Assembly: GCA_040882255.1 (NCBI GenBank)
Contig: JBBEBP010000007.1
Coordinates: 1-64,000 of the forward strand
Direction: 5' to 3'
DNA: 64,000 nucleotides
DNA from: PWQG01 sp040882255
Lineage (GTDB): Bacteria; Pseudomonadota; Gammaproteobacteria; Pseudomonadales; Pseudohongiellaceae
The position numbers and the translations under genes were made by a program. The notes below the pieces were generated by a model. The model saw only the letters and a list, made by a program, of their open reading frames with translations, was not told the DNA's origin and made no database searches. Positions 32,986-42,237 of the stretch are shown in pieces. Position 1 is the first letter of the stretch. Each line of letters starts with the position of its first letter.

Positions 32986-35097
32986 ATGCAGATCCGAACA
33001 CTGGCGGCACCCTTGCTGCTCTTCATGCTGTCCTGCTCTGGCGAGCAACAGTCGGCCCCTGAACCGGAACAGGTTGACACACCGGTTACCGGAGGCCCGG
33101 TCACCCGGGATCGTCTGCTACAGGCCGACCGCAATCCCGAGGAATGGCTGACCCACGGCCGGACCTACAGTGAACAACGTCACAGCCCCCTGTCCCGCGT
33201 GAATACCGATAATGTCGGAGAGCTGGGTCTGGCCTGGCATTTCGAGCTGGATACCGACCGTGGCCAGGAAGCTACGCCGCTGGTTATTGACGGGGTGATC
33301 TATTTCACCTCCGCCTGGAGCAAGGCATTCGCACTGGATGCGCGCACTGGAGAAGAGCTCTGGCGCTTCGATCCGGAGGTGCCGGGACGCTACGCCGTCA
33401 ATGCGTGCTGCGATGTCGTGAATCGCGGGCTGGCCGCATGGGACGACAAGGTTTTTCTGGGGACCATCGATGGACGCCTGATCGCCCTGGACCAGCAGAG
33501 CGGCGAGGAGGTCTGGTCGGTAGAGTCGGCGGATCCTGAACAACGCTACACCATTACCGGGGCGCCGCGAGTCATTGACGGGAAGGTAATCATCGGAAAC
33601 GGCGGCGCCGAGCTCGGGGTGCGGGGCTATATCACGGCCTATGACGCGCAGTCCGGTGAGCAGCTGTGGCGCTTCCATACGGTGCCTGGAAATCCGGCGG
33701 ATGGCTTTGAGAGCGACACCATGGAGATGGCCGCTGAAACCTGGGCCGGGGAGTGGTGGACGCTGGGAGGCGGGGGTACCGTCTGGGATTCCATGGCCTA
33801 TGACCCGGAACTCGATCTGCTGTACATCGGGGTCGGCAATGGCAGCCCGTGGAATCATCAGTTGCGCTCCGACGGAGAGGGGGACAACCTGTTTCTTTCC
33901 TCCATTGTTGCGCTGCGACCGGACACCGGGGAGTACGTCTGGCATTTTCAGACCACGCCGGCGGAGTCCTGGGACTTCACGGCCACCCAGCATATGATCC
34001 TGGCCGACCTGGAGATCGGCGGCGAAACGCGCCAGGTCATCATGCAGGCGCCCAAAAACGGGTTCTTCTATGTGCTGGATCGTGCCACGGGGGAATTTAT
34101 CTCCGGCGAGAACTATGTGGATGTGAACTGGGCACAGGGGCTCGATCCGATCACTGGCCGGCCGATTGAAACCGAGCTGACCCGGTATGAGCAGGACCCG
34201 GCCATCGTCATTCCGGGACCGCTGGGTGGACACAACTGGTATCCCATGTCCTATGCGCCGGATACCGGCCTGGTTTACATTCCGACGCAGAATACGTCGT
34301 ATCTCTACGCCGGCGCGGATGAAATCGATGAGCAGCAGGTGGGCTGGAACCTGGGGCAGGCGGCAGTTCCCGGTCAGCCGGCCAATCCGGATGATGCCGA
34401 CCGGGCGCAACAGGGACCGCTGGCCAGCCTGCTGGCCTGGGATCCCGTGGCGCAGGAGCCGGTCTGGCGTGTGGACCACACCGCCATGGGCAATGGCGGT
34501 GTGTTGAGCACGGCGGGCGGACTGGTGTTCCAGGGTTCGGCGGATGGTGATTTCAGTGCCTATGACAGCCGCACCGGGGAGCGTCTCTGGGCCTACAGTG
34601 TTGGTGATGCCATTCTGGGAGGACCGGTCACGTATGAGCTGGACGGAGAGCAGTACGTGTTGGCGCTGGCCGGGCAGGGCGGTGCGATACCGCTGAGCAT
34701 GGGGCTGCTGTCCGGCAATTTCCCGCGCCAGCGCAACGGCAAGCTGATGGCTTTCCGGCTTGGTGCCGACGGCACGCTCCCGGAAGTAACCATGTCCGCG
34801 CCGACGCCGCTGGATGTCAGCAGCGCGGAAGAAAGCGAAGGCGATCCGGCCTACGGTGCGACCGTGTATGGAGCCTACTGTTCTGTCTGTCACGGTCCCA
34901 GTGCACTCAGCGCTGGTCCCATACCGGATCTGCGTTATAGCGCGACGCTGCTGGATTCGGATGTGTTCTCCGCCATCGTGCTCGATGGTGTGCTGGCCGA
35001 TCGTGGCATGGTCGGCTTTTCCGAGGATATCGGAGAGGAAGAGGCGGAAAGCATCCGCGCCTGGTTGTTGACCCGGGCCGCAGACATCGGTCAGTGA
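32986..35097 (+). CDS. PQQ-dependent quinohaemoprotein alcohol dehydrogenase
   Basis: The 703-residue protein has an eight-bladed PQQ propeller with the vicinal disulfide C141-C142 and the quinohaemoprotein segment TPAESWDFTATQHMILADL near residue 325. The C-terminal cytochrome domain carries C632-S-V-C635-H636. It should oxidise alcohols in the periplasm and pass electrons to the haem. The leader ends LFMLSC-SGE, a lipobox-like site, so it may be anchored as a lipoprotein, unlike most soluble members. The ATG follows AGGAG, itself overlapped by an A-rich segment. Confidence 0.92.
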   Translation: MQIRTLAAPLLLFMLSCSGEQQSAPEPEQVDTPVTGGPVTRDRLLQADRNPEEWLTHGRTYSEQRHSPLSRVNTDNVGELGLAWHFELDTDRGQEATPLVIDGVIYFTSAWSKAFALDARTGEELWRFDPEVPGRYAVNACCDVVNRGLAAWDDKVFLGTIDGRLIALDQQSGEEVWSVESADPEQRYTITGAPRVIDGKVIIGNGGAELGVRGYITAYDAQSGEQLWRFHTVPGNPADGFESDTMEMAAETWAGEWWTLGGGGTVWDSMAYDPELDLLYIGVGNGSPWNHQLRSDGEGDNLFLSSIVALRPDTGEYVWHFQTTPAESWDFTATQHMILADLEIGGETRQVIMQAPKNGFFYVLDRATGEFISGENYVDVNWAQGLDPITGRPIETELTRYEQDPAIVIPGPLGGHNWYPMSYAPDTGLVYIPTQNTSYLYAGADEIDEQQVGWNLGQAAVPGQPANPDDADRAQQGPLASLLAWDPVAQEPVWRVDHTAMGNGGVLSTAGGLVFQGSADGDFSAYDSRTGERLWAYSVGDAILGGPVTYELDGEQYVLALAGQGGAIPLSMGLLSGNFPRQRNGKLMAFRLGADGTLPEVTMSAPTPLDVSSAEESEGDPAYGATVYGAYCSVCHGPSALSAGPIPDLRYSATLLDSDVFSAIVLDGVLADRGMVGFSEDIGEEEAESIRAWLLTRAADIGQ

Positions 35098-35130
35098 AGG
35101 GGAGCCTCTGACGCAGTCTGGCAGGTTCCT

Positions 35131-37968
35131 CTATTTCTGTCTGTCCAGCATCGGCTGCAGGAAGCGGCCGGTGTGGGAGTCCTCCTGCCGCGCCACCTGC
35201 TCCGGTGTACCGGTGGCCACGATCCGGCCACCGCCGTCGCCGCCTTCCGGGCCCAGGTCGATCAGCCAGTCAGCGGTCTTGATGACGTCCAGGTTGTGCT
35301 CGATGACCACAACGGTGTTGCCCTGGTCCCGCAGCCGGTGTAATACGGCCAGCAGCTGCCGAATGTCCTCGAAATGCAGCCCGGTGGTGGGCTCGTCCAG
35401 TATGTACAGGGTGTTGCCGGTGTCACGGCGTGACAGCTCCCGGGCCAGCTTGACCCGCTGGGCCTCGCCTCCAGACAGGGTGGTGGCCGCCTGCCCCAGC
35501 GCTACGTAGGAGAGCCCCACCTCCATCAGCATCTGCAGCTTGCGGGCGATCACCGGAACGGGGTCGAAGAACTCCCGTGCCTCCTCGATGGTCATGTCCA
35601 GTACTTCGCTGATGGTGCGGCCCTTGTAGCGGACCTCCAGCGTTTCCCGGTTGTAGCGCCGTCCCTGACAGACATCGCAGGCCACGTACACATCCGGCAG
35701 AAAATGCATTTCCACCTTGATCATGCCGTCGCCCTGACAGGCTTCGCAGCGGCCGCCCTTGACGTTGAAGCTGAATCGGCCGGGCGAATAGCCGCGGGCC
35801 CGAGCTTCCTGGGTGGTGGCGAACAGCTCACGCACGGGAGTGAATATGCCTGTGTAGGTCGCTGGATTGGAACGCGGTGTGCGGCCGATCGGGCTCTGGT
35901 CGATATCAACCACCTTGTCCAGTCTGTCCATGCCGGACGATTCACGATACGCGCGGGGGTGCAGCGTGGTTGCGCCGTTGAGCTGCCGGGCCGCCAGCGG
36001 ATAGAGGGTATGGTTGATCAGGGTGGATTTTCCCGAGCCGGAGACACCGGTGACACAGGTAAACAGGCCGAGAGGCAATTCCAGCGTCACATCCTGCAGG
36101 TTGTTGCCGCTGGCGCCGGACAAGGTCAGCATCCGTTCCGGATCCGGGACAAGGCGCTGTTCGGGAATACCGATCGTACGGCGGCCCGCCAGGTAGTCAC
36201 CGGTCAATGATTCCGGGGCGTCGATGAGATCCTGAGTGGAACCCTGGGCCACCACGGTTCCACCGTGAATCCCCGCACCAGGCCCGATGTCGATGATCTG
36301 GTCCGCGCTGCGGATGGCTTCTTCGTCGTGTTCGACCACGATCACGGTGTTGCCGAGGTCGCGCAGCTGGAAGAGGGTGCGCAGCAGGCGGGCATTGTCA
36401 CGCTGGTGCAGTCCGATGGACGGCTCGTCCAGAATGTACATGACGCCCACCAGGCCGGCACCGATCTGGCTGGCCAGGCGGATGCGCTGTGCCTCGCCGC
36501 CGGACAGGGTGTCAGCGCTGCGGCTCAGGGTCAGGTAGTTGAGCCCGACATCAATCAGGAACTGCAGCCGCTGGCTGATCTCGCGGACGATGCGGTCGGC
36601 GATGGTGGCTCGCGCCCCGCTCAGCTCCAGCTCGTCGAAGTGTGCGGCTACCGCTGCAATAGTCATGTCGGCCACATCGGGCAGTGTGACATCGTTGATG
36701 AAGACATGACGGGCATCGCTGCATAGCCTGGAGCCTCCGCAGTCGGGGCAGGGCTGCATGCTCAGGTAGCGCGCCAACTCCTCGCGGACCATAGTGGATT
36801 CGGTTTCCCGGTAGCGGCGCTCCATGTTGGGGAGAATGCCCTCGAACGGATGATGGCGTATGGTCTCGTTGCCGCGATCGTTCAGGAACCGGAAGCGTAT
36901 GCTTTCGCCGTCGCTGCCATACAGGACGGCGTGTTGCTGTGCCGCGCTCAGTGCCTCGAACGGGGTGTCCACTGTGAATCCGTAATGCTCGGCCAGCGCG
37001 TTGAGCATCTGGAAGTAGTAGAAGTTGCGGCGGTCCCATCCCCGGATTGCGCCTTCCGCCAGTGTCAGCGAGCGGTCGATGATGATGCGATTCTCGTCGA
37101 AGTACTGGCGAACACCCAGTCCGTCGCAGGTCTCACAGGCGCCGGCCGGATTGTTGAACGAGAACATGCGCGGCTCCAGCTCGCTGATGCTGTGCCCGCA
37201 CCGGGGGCAGGCGAACCGTGACGAGAACAGCAGCGGTTCCATGCCGGTGTCTTCGTCCATGGTGTCGACCAGGGCAATGCCGCCGGTGAGCTGCAGTGCG
37301 GTTTCCAGGCTTTCCGCGAGCCGCTGCTGGATGTCCGCCCTCACACGAAGCCGGTCCACGACCACTTCAATGGTGTGTGTGTGATGTCGGTCCAGCGGTG
37401 GCGGATCATCGAGCTCGGTCACTACTCCGTTGATGCGGGCCCGGATGTAGCCCTGCATGCGCAGGCCTTCCAGTGTATGGATGTGTTCTCCCTTGCGGTC
37501 CCGTACCACCGGCGCCAACACCATCACACGGCGGCCTTCCGGAAGAGCCAGCACCTGGTCCACCATCTGGCTGATTGTCTGTGCCTGGAGACGCTGGTGG
37601 TGGGTGGGGCAGAACGGTTCGCCCGTGCGCGCATAGAGCAGGCGCAGGTGGTCGTGTATCTCTGTAATGGTGCCGACTGTGGAGCGGGGGTTGTGCGATG
37701 TGGATTTCTGCTCGATGGAGATGGCGGGCGACAGACCGGCGATATGGTCCACGTCGGGCTTGTCCATCATGGAGAGGAACTGGCGTGCATAGGTGGACAG
37801 TGACTCGACATAACGGCGTTGTCCCTCGGCATATAGCGTGTCGAAGGCCAGCGAGGACTTGCCGGAGCCCGAGAGGCCGGTGATCACCACCAGCCGGTTG
37901 CGGGGGATGCGCAGATCCAGGTTTTTCAGGTTGTGGGTGCGGGCACCCCGTATGTCTATCCAGTCCAT
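35131..37968 (-). CDS. uvrA: Excinuclease ABC subunit A
   Basis: The 945-residue protein is the damage sensor of nucleotide excision repair. It has two ABC domains with Walker A GLSGSGKSSLAFDTLYAEGQRRYVE-type near residue 31 and GVSGSGKSTL near 645, LSGGEAQRIRLASQIG and LSGGEAQRVKLARELS signatures, and zinc modules CPRCG...CETCDG and CEACQGDG...CDVCQG. Length and order match E. coli UvrA. It is divergent from ssb, 155 bases apart, as in many gammaproteobacteria. Confidence 0.98.
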   Translation of the reverse strand: MDWIDIRGARTHNLKNLDLRIPRNRLVVITGLSGSGKSSLAFDTLYAEGQRRYVESLSTYARQFLSMMDKPDVDHIAGLSPAISIEQKSTSHNPRSTVGTITEIHDHLRLLYARTGEPFCPTHHQRLQAQTISQMVDQVLALPEGRRVMVLAPVVRDRKGEHIHTLEGLRMQGYIRARINGVVTELDDPPPLDRHHTHTIEVVVDRLRVRADIQQRLAESLETALQLTGGIALVDTMDEDTGMEPLLFSSRFACPRCGHSISELEPRMFSFNNPAGACETCDGLGVRQYFDENRIIIDRSLTLAEGAIRGWDRRNFYYFQMLNALAEHYGFTVDTPFEALSAAQQHAVLYGSDGESIRFRFLNDRGNETIRHHPFEGILPNMERRYRETESTMVREELARYLSMQPCPDCGGSRLCSDARHVFINDVTLPDVADMTIAAVAAHFDELELSGARATIADRIVREISQRLQFLIDVGLNYLTLSRSADTLSGGEAQRIRLASQIGAGLVGVMYILDEPSIGLHQRDNARLLRTLFQLRDLGNTVIVVEHDEEAIRSADQIIDIGPGAGIHGGTVVAQGSTQDLIDAPESLTGDYLAGRRTIGIPEQRLVPDPERMLTLSGASGNNLQDVTLELPLGLFTCVTGVSGSGKSTLINHTLYPLAARQLNGATTLHPRAYRESSGMDRLDKVVDIDQSPIGRTPRSNPATYTGIFTPVRELFATTQEARARGYSPGRFSFNVKGGRCEACQGDGMIKVEMHFLPDVYVACDVCQGRRYNRETLEVRYKGRTISEVLDMTIEEAREFFDPVPVIARKLQMLMEVGLSYVALGQAATTLSGGEAQRVKLARELSRRDTGNTLYILDEPTTGLHFEDIRQLLAVLHRLRDQGNTVVVIEHNLDVIKTADWLIDLGPEGGDGGGRIVATGTPEQVARQEDSHTGRFLQPMLDRQK

Positions 37969-38123
37969 GCGTATTCCGGTTCGAGGCCAAACCGACCATT
38001 ATCGGCAAATTGTGTACGCTTGGCAAAGTCACCGGATTGATTGCTTTCGGGCAGTCGGCGGAAACCGGATTTTCATGCTATGCTTGATAGTGAAAACACC
38101 GACAAGACAGCGGAGGATCAAAG

Positions 38124-38639
38124 GTGGCAAGTCGCGGCGTGAACAAGGTGATTCTGATAGGAAATGCGGGCAGGGATCCGGAAACCCGGTACATGCCCAG
38201 CGGCAGCCCGGTATGCAATCTGCCGGTGGCCACCAGCGAGGTCTGGAAGGACAAGAACACGGGGCAGCAGCAGGAACGCACGGAGTGGCATCGGGTGGTG
38301 TTTTTCAACCGCCTTGCGGAGATTGTCAACGAGTACATCCGCAAGGGCAGCAAGCTCTACATCGAGGGCAGTCTGCGCACCCGCTCCTGGGAGCAGGACG
38401 GGGTAACCCGATACTCCACGGAGATTGTTGCCAATGAGATGCAGATGCTGGACTCCCGCGGCGGCGGTCAGGGCAGCGGCGGCTCGCAGGAAGCGCCGGC
38501 CTGGGGCCAGTCCGGTCAGCCTGCCCAGCAAGGCGGCGGCCAGGCAGCCGCCGGCGCGGCGGCCGCCACACAGCCTTCGCGGGGAGGCCCCTCCGAGGGT
38601 GGGTTCGGTGATGACTTCGATGATGATATTCCCTTCTGA
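38124..38639 (+). CDS. ssb: Single-stranded DNA-binding protein
   Basis: GTG 38124 lies behind GGAGG at 8 bases. The 171-residue product has the OB fold (RGVNKVILIGNAGRDPETRY, TEWHRVVFFNRLAEIVNEY, YIEGSLRTRSW), a Gly/Gln/Ala-rich linker from about residue 112, and the DDFDDDIPF tip that recruits repair and replication partners. No LexA box (CTGT-N8-ACAG) is visible in the uvrA-ssb gap. Confidence 0.97.
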   Translation: MASRGVNKVILIGNAGRDPETRYMPSGSPVCNLPVATSEVWKDKNTGQQQERTEWHRVVFFNRLAEIVNEYIRKGSKLYIEGSLRTRSWEQDGVTRYSTEIVANEMQMLDSRGGGQGSGGSQEAPAWGQSGQPAQQGGGQAAAGAAAATQPSRGGPSEGGFGDDFDDDIPF

Positions 38640-38727
38640 GCCGCAAATGATCCAGTATACTCGGGTACGGTGATGCTCTGTCGGACCGGGACGGCACGAC
38701 GAAAGATGAAAAAGATGAAAAAGGTGA

Positions 38728-39669
38728 ATGAACCCGGAGAGGCCGAGGAATACGCAGGCAGTGAAATTACTCGTGGTGGGAGCGGAAAGTGCGGTTGGCC
38801 GGGAACTGGTCAGTCAGTCGCAGCAACGCGGTATCGAAGTGATTGCCCCGCCTTTTCGTGACCTCGACAGCCATGATTCACTGGATGTTGCCCGAATTGT
38901 CACCCGCAGTGAACCGGACCAGGTGCTGAATCTGGCGTCTTTCGCCGCCGGCAGCCAGCAGGCTCCGCTACTGGCGGAGCAACATGGCATGGAGTGTGAA
39001 AAGCTGCACCTTGAGCTGCCGTACGCGCTGGCGCAGATTTGTGACCATTTGCATGTCCCGTTGCTGCAACTTTCCACCGCGCTGGTATTCTCCGGCAGCA
39101 AGAAACTGCCCTACGGTGAACAGGACCGGCCCGATCCGGCGGGTGTCTATGGGCGTACCGCCCTGGCCGGCGAGCAGGCCGTCGCTGCCACCGTTTCACG
39201 GCATGTGATTGTCCGCAGTGGCTGGCTGTTTGGGGCAGGTCAGGATGATCAGTTGAAGAGCTGGCTGAAGGAAGTCCGTGAAACCGATGGCACATTGCGC
39301 GCCGTGCGACGCAAGTTCAATCCCACGCCGGTGGAAGATCTGGCCCGGGTATTGCTGGCCATCACCCAGCAGGTGGACTGCGACGCCGGTGTCTGGGGCA
39401 CGTACCACTATGGCAGCGTGGACGGGCGCAGTGAAAGCGAGTTCATCCGTGAGTTTATCCGGATAGCCGCCCGCTTCGATGAATCGATCTATGCCCTGCT
39501 GGACCACCTCAGCGTCACCCCGGTTCGTGCCGAGGCTCCCGAAGTATCCAATACTCTGCTGGCGAGCAAGAAGATTTTTGATACGTTCGGTATCAAACAG
39601 CGCAGTTGGCATGGCAACCTGGAAAATCTGGTCAAAAGCCATTTTTCGCGCAAGACGGCCGTCTCATGA
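38728..39669 (+). CDS. RmlD-like NAD(P)-dependent sugar-nucleotide reductase
   Basis: The 313-residue product has an N-terminal Rossmann motif LLVVGAESAVGREL and matches the dTDP-4-dehydrorhamnose reductase family, with LQLSTALVFSGSKKLPYGEQD and a Y-x3-K-like region reading YGRTALAGE, where the lysine is an alanine. The missing lysine makes a normal reductase mechanism doubtful. No other rml genes are nearby. GTG 38761 (MKLLVVGAES) is a plausible alternative start. Its stop overlaps moeA by 4 bases. Confidence 0.8.
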   Translation: MNPERPRNTQAVKLLVVGAESAVGRELVSQSQQRGIEVIAPPFRDLDSHDSLDVARIVTRSEPDQVLNLASFAAGSQQAPLLAEQHGMECEKLHLELPYALAQICDHLHVPLLQLSTALVFSGSKKLPYGEQDRPDPAGVYGRTALAGEQAVAATVSRHVIVRSGWLFGAGQDDQLKSWLKEVRETDGTLRAVRRKFNPTPVEDLARVLLAITQQVDCDAGVWGTYHYGSVDGRSESEFIREFIRIAARFDESIYALLDHLSVTPVRAEAPEVSNTLLASKKIFDTFGIKQRSWHGNLENLVKSHFSRKTAVS

Positions 39670-40919
39670 AGAAGAGTGACAGCCCCTCCCACACGACTCT
39701 GACACCGGTAGAGACAGCTTTACAGCAGTTGCTGGACGATGTTGGTCCAGTGACGGGAACCGAAGCTGTCAGCTTGCAGGAGGCCCTGGGCCGGTTCCTC
39801 GCCGATGATCACCACGCGAGTATCAATGTACCGGCTTTCGATAATAGCGCCATGGATGGTTACGCCCTGGAGTCGCAGGCCCTGGCCAGCGGCCGGCATC
39901 GTTTCCAGGTCAGCGGCCGGATAGCGGCGGGCGACCGGCCGGGTAGTCTGGTCCCGGGCACAGCCGTGCGCCTGTTTACCGGTGCGCCGCTGCCGGCTGG
40001 AGCCGACACAGTCATCATGCAGGAGAATTGTACGCCGGACCCGGAAGACGACCGGTACATTATTGTCAGGCAACCAGTGGGTGTGGGCGAGAATGTGCGT
40101 CGTGCGGGCAGCGATATAGGGCAAGGTGTCCGTTTACTGGCGGCCGGTCAGCGGCTGGATGCCGCCGATGTGGGGACCCTGGCCTCCTGCGGCGTAGACA
40201 GGGTGGTGGTCCGGAAACGCCTTCGGGTAGCTGTTCTGCCGACCGGAGATGAACTCGTTGCGCCCGGCCGGCCTCTGCAGCCGGGCCAGATCTATAACAG
40301 CAATCATGTCATGCTGGCTGCATTGCTTGTCCGGCTGGGGATGATGCCGGTCGGCACCGGTGAACCGGTGCCTGACAGGCTCGGGGCAACACGGGATGCG
40401 CTTGTCCGTGCGGCGCACTCGGCCGATGCCGTGCTTACTAACGGAGGGGTATCCGCCGGCGAGGAAGATCATGTCCGTCGTGCGATAAAAGAAGTGGGTG
40501 AGCTGGCGCTGTGGAAGCTTGCCCTCAAACCCGGCAAACCGTTCGCGTATGGCCGTGCAGGTGGCGTGCCGCTGTTCGGGCTGCCCGGCAACCCCGTATC
40601 GGCTTTCGTGACGTTTGTCCTGCTGGTGCGTCCCGCCTTGTTGAAGATGGCTGGAGCCAGGGAAACCAAACTGCCCATGTATCGCTTGCCGGCCGGGTTC
40701 AACCGGCCCGAGTCCCGGGAACGACAGGAGTATCTGAGGGTCAGGGTTGTGGACGGCGACAGCTGTACCGGGCAATGCCTTGTCCCTCTGCCGGATCAGT
40801 CATCGGGTGTTCTGACTTCCGTGAGCCAGGCGCAGGGGCTGATGGAAGTGCCGCCGTTCACGGCGATCCGGGAAGGCGATATACTGCGTTTTATCCCTTT
40901 CAGGGAATTGTTCGGCTGA
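39666..40919 (+). CDS. moeA: Molybdopterin molybdenumtransferase MoeA
   Basis: ATG 39666 overlaps the previous stop (ATGA) and gives 417 residues. MoeA inserts molybdenum into adenylylated molybdopterin. Segments VPAFDNSAMDGYAL, RLFTGAPLPAGADTVIMQE, LPTGDELVAPG, IYNSNHVML, LTNGGVSAGEEDHV and GLPGNPVSAFVTF follow the family order across its four domains. Other molybdopterin genes are not in the window; modF lies about 11 kb away. Confidence 0.95.
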   Translation: MKKSDSPSHTTLTPVETALQQLLDDVGPVTGTEAVSLQEALGRFLADDHHASINVPAFDNSAMDGYALESQALASGRHRFQVSGRIAAGDRPGSLVPGTAVRLFTGAPLPAGADTVIMQENCTPDPEDDRYIIVRQPVGVGENVRRAGSDIGQGVRLLAAGQRLDAADVGTLASCGVDRVVVRKRLRVAVLPTGDELVAPGRPLQPGQIYNSNHVMLAALLVRLGMMPVGTGEPVPDRLGATRDALVRAAHSADAVLTNGGVSAGEEDHVRRAIKEVGELALWKLALKPGKPFAYGRAGGVPLFGLPGNPVSAFVTFVLLVRPALLKMAGARETKLPMYRLPAGFNRPESRERQEYLRVRVVDGDSCTGQCLVPLPDQSSGVLTSVSQAQGLMEVPPFTAIREGDILRFIPFRELFG

Positions 40920-40934
40920 CGAGCAGGCCACACC

Positions 40935-41708
40935 ATGACCAATTCAGGTAACAGACAGCGCTCGGGGCACAGAATCGAGGGTCAGAGCAGCAGGTTTGTG
41001 CTGGTAGCCATGGCGTGTCTGATGGGGCTGTGGCTTGTCGGTTGCCGGAACTCCGCGCCGCAGGATGATCCCGTCGATGCCGGGCAGCCGGAACGCGTCC
41101 CTGAAGAGGAGGCGGCAGAGACCGACTCCGGGGAGTCGAATCACCACCGCCGGCGGATCGCCGACTGGCTGTACGAGGGGCTGCGGGCCATGCGCGAGGA
41201 CCGTCTCATGACGCCGCCCGATGAAAGTGCCCATGCGTGGTTCAGTCAAGTGCTGGCCCTGGAACCGGGCAATGAGCTGGCGCTGGAAGGGCTGCAGGAT
41301 ATCACGGTGCGCTACATCGAGCTGGCCGAACTGTCGGCACGCCAGGGGCAGTTCGCTAACGCGGAGCAGTTCCTTCGCCGTGCCGGACTGGTGGATCCTG
41401 ATCATCCCGGGATCGAAGCGGGCCGCGACAGGCTGGCACTGGAGCGGGAGCGCACTCACAGTGTCCACACGCTGGATGGTGGCGCCGTGGCGCAGCGGAA
41501 TGCCGCACCATTGGCCACCGAGCTCGACCGTGTCGAAGAACTGTTGTCCGGGAATATGGGTTCGCTCTATCTGGTGATCACTGCGCCTGACGATGAGCAG
41601 GGCCGCTGGATTTACGGGCTGGTGCGGGAGAGACTGGGCGTCCAGCGCCTGCCAGGTGACATCGAGATCGGTGGCCAGCCTTCCATCAGGCTGGTGAACA
41701 GGGGCTGA
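40935..41708 (+). CDS. TPR-like lipoprotein of unknown function
   Basis: The 257-residue product has a 20-residue polar N-terminus, a hydrophobic stretch and a lipobox LVGCRNS near residue 37, followed by an acidic linker. Helical repeats of TPR type are suggested by AHAWFSQVLALEPGNELALEGL and FANAEQFLRRAGLVDPDHPGIE. The C-terminal 60 residues (LYLVITAPDDEQGRWIYG) form a separate small domain. Family not recognised. Confidence 0.65.
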   Translation: MTNSGNRQRSGHRIEGQSSRFVLVAMACLMGLWLVGCRNSAPQDDPVDAGQPERVPEEEAAETDSGESNHHRRRIADWLYEGLRAMREDRLMTPPDESAHAWFSQVLALEPGNELALEGLQDITVRYIELAELSARQGQFANAEQFLRRAGLVDPDHPGIEAGRDRLALERERTHSVHTLDGGAVAQRNAAPLATELDRVEELLSGNMGSLYLVITAPDDEQGRWIYGLVRERLGVQRLPGDIEIGGQPSIRLVNRG

Positions 41709-41798
41709 CCATCTGTCGCATTGGACCGCCGTGACAGATGGTGTACCCTTCGGCCTATCCATTTACCCGCCCATTCACAGTCAGGACAGGAGTACCCC

Positions 41799-42221
41799 AT
41801 GGAAATCAAACAGGTCGCGGAAGGTTTCGCCGTATCACCCCAGGTCAGCCCGGAGGACGTCAAGGCGCTGGCCGAGGAAGGGTATCGGTCGCTGTTATGC
41901 AACCGCCCTGATGGCGAGGCGCCCGACCAGCCTACCGTGGCAGAGATCCAGGCAGCTGCCGAACAACACGGCCTTGCGTTCCGCAACGTGCCGGTGATTT
42001 CCGGCCAATTGACGCCCGCCGACATCGCGGCGTTCAGCAGTGCCCTGGACGAGATGGACAAACCCATGGTGGCATACTGTCGCACTGGCACACGTTCCAT
42101 TCAGCTGTGGGCACTGGCCGAGGGAATTCGCGGCCTGCCCGCCAACGAGATACTGGCTGCCGGTAAACTGGCTGGCTACGACCTTGAGCCCGTGGTGAAC
42201 TGGCTGCGCGAAAACCAGTAG
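41799..42221 (+). CDS. TIGR01244/DUF442 family sulfur transferase or phosphatase
   Basis: The 140-residue product starts at ATG 41799 (MEIKQVAEGFAVSPQVSPEDV), behind AGGAG. It has the Blh-type phosphatase-like fold with the loop YCRTGTRS (C-x5-R). Family members are linked to sulfane sulfur handling and occur as domains fused to persulfide dioxygenases. It sits 16 bases before a SulP transporter, which suggests a role in sulfur metabolism. Confidence 0.82.
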   Translation: MEIKQVAEGFAVSPQVSPEDVKALAEEGYRSLLCNRPDGEAPDQPTVAEIQAAAEQHGLAFRNVPVISGQLTPADIAAFSSALDEMDKPMVAYCRTGTRSIQLWALAEGIRGLPANEILAAGKLAGYDLEPVVNWLRENQ

Positions 42222-42237
42222 TATCGGCGTACCGACA

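Noticed and set aside
37969..38123. Possible LexA box between uvrA and ssb
   Set aside because: No CTGT-N8-ACAG or close variant was found in the gap, although E. coli has one here.
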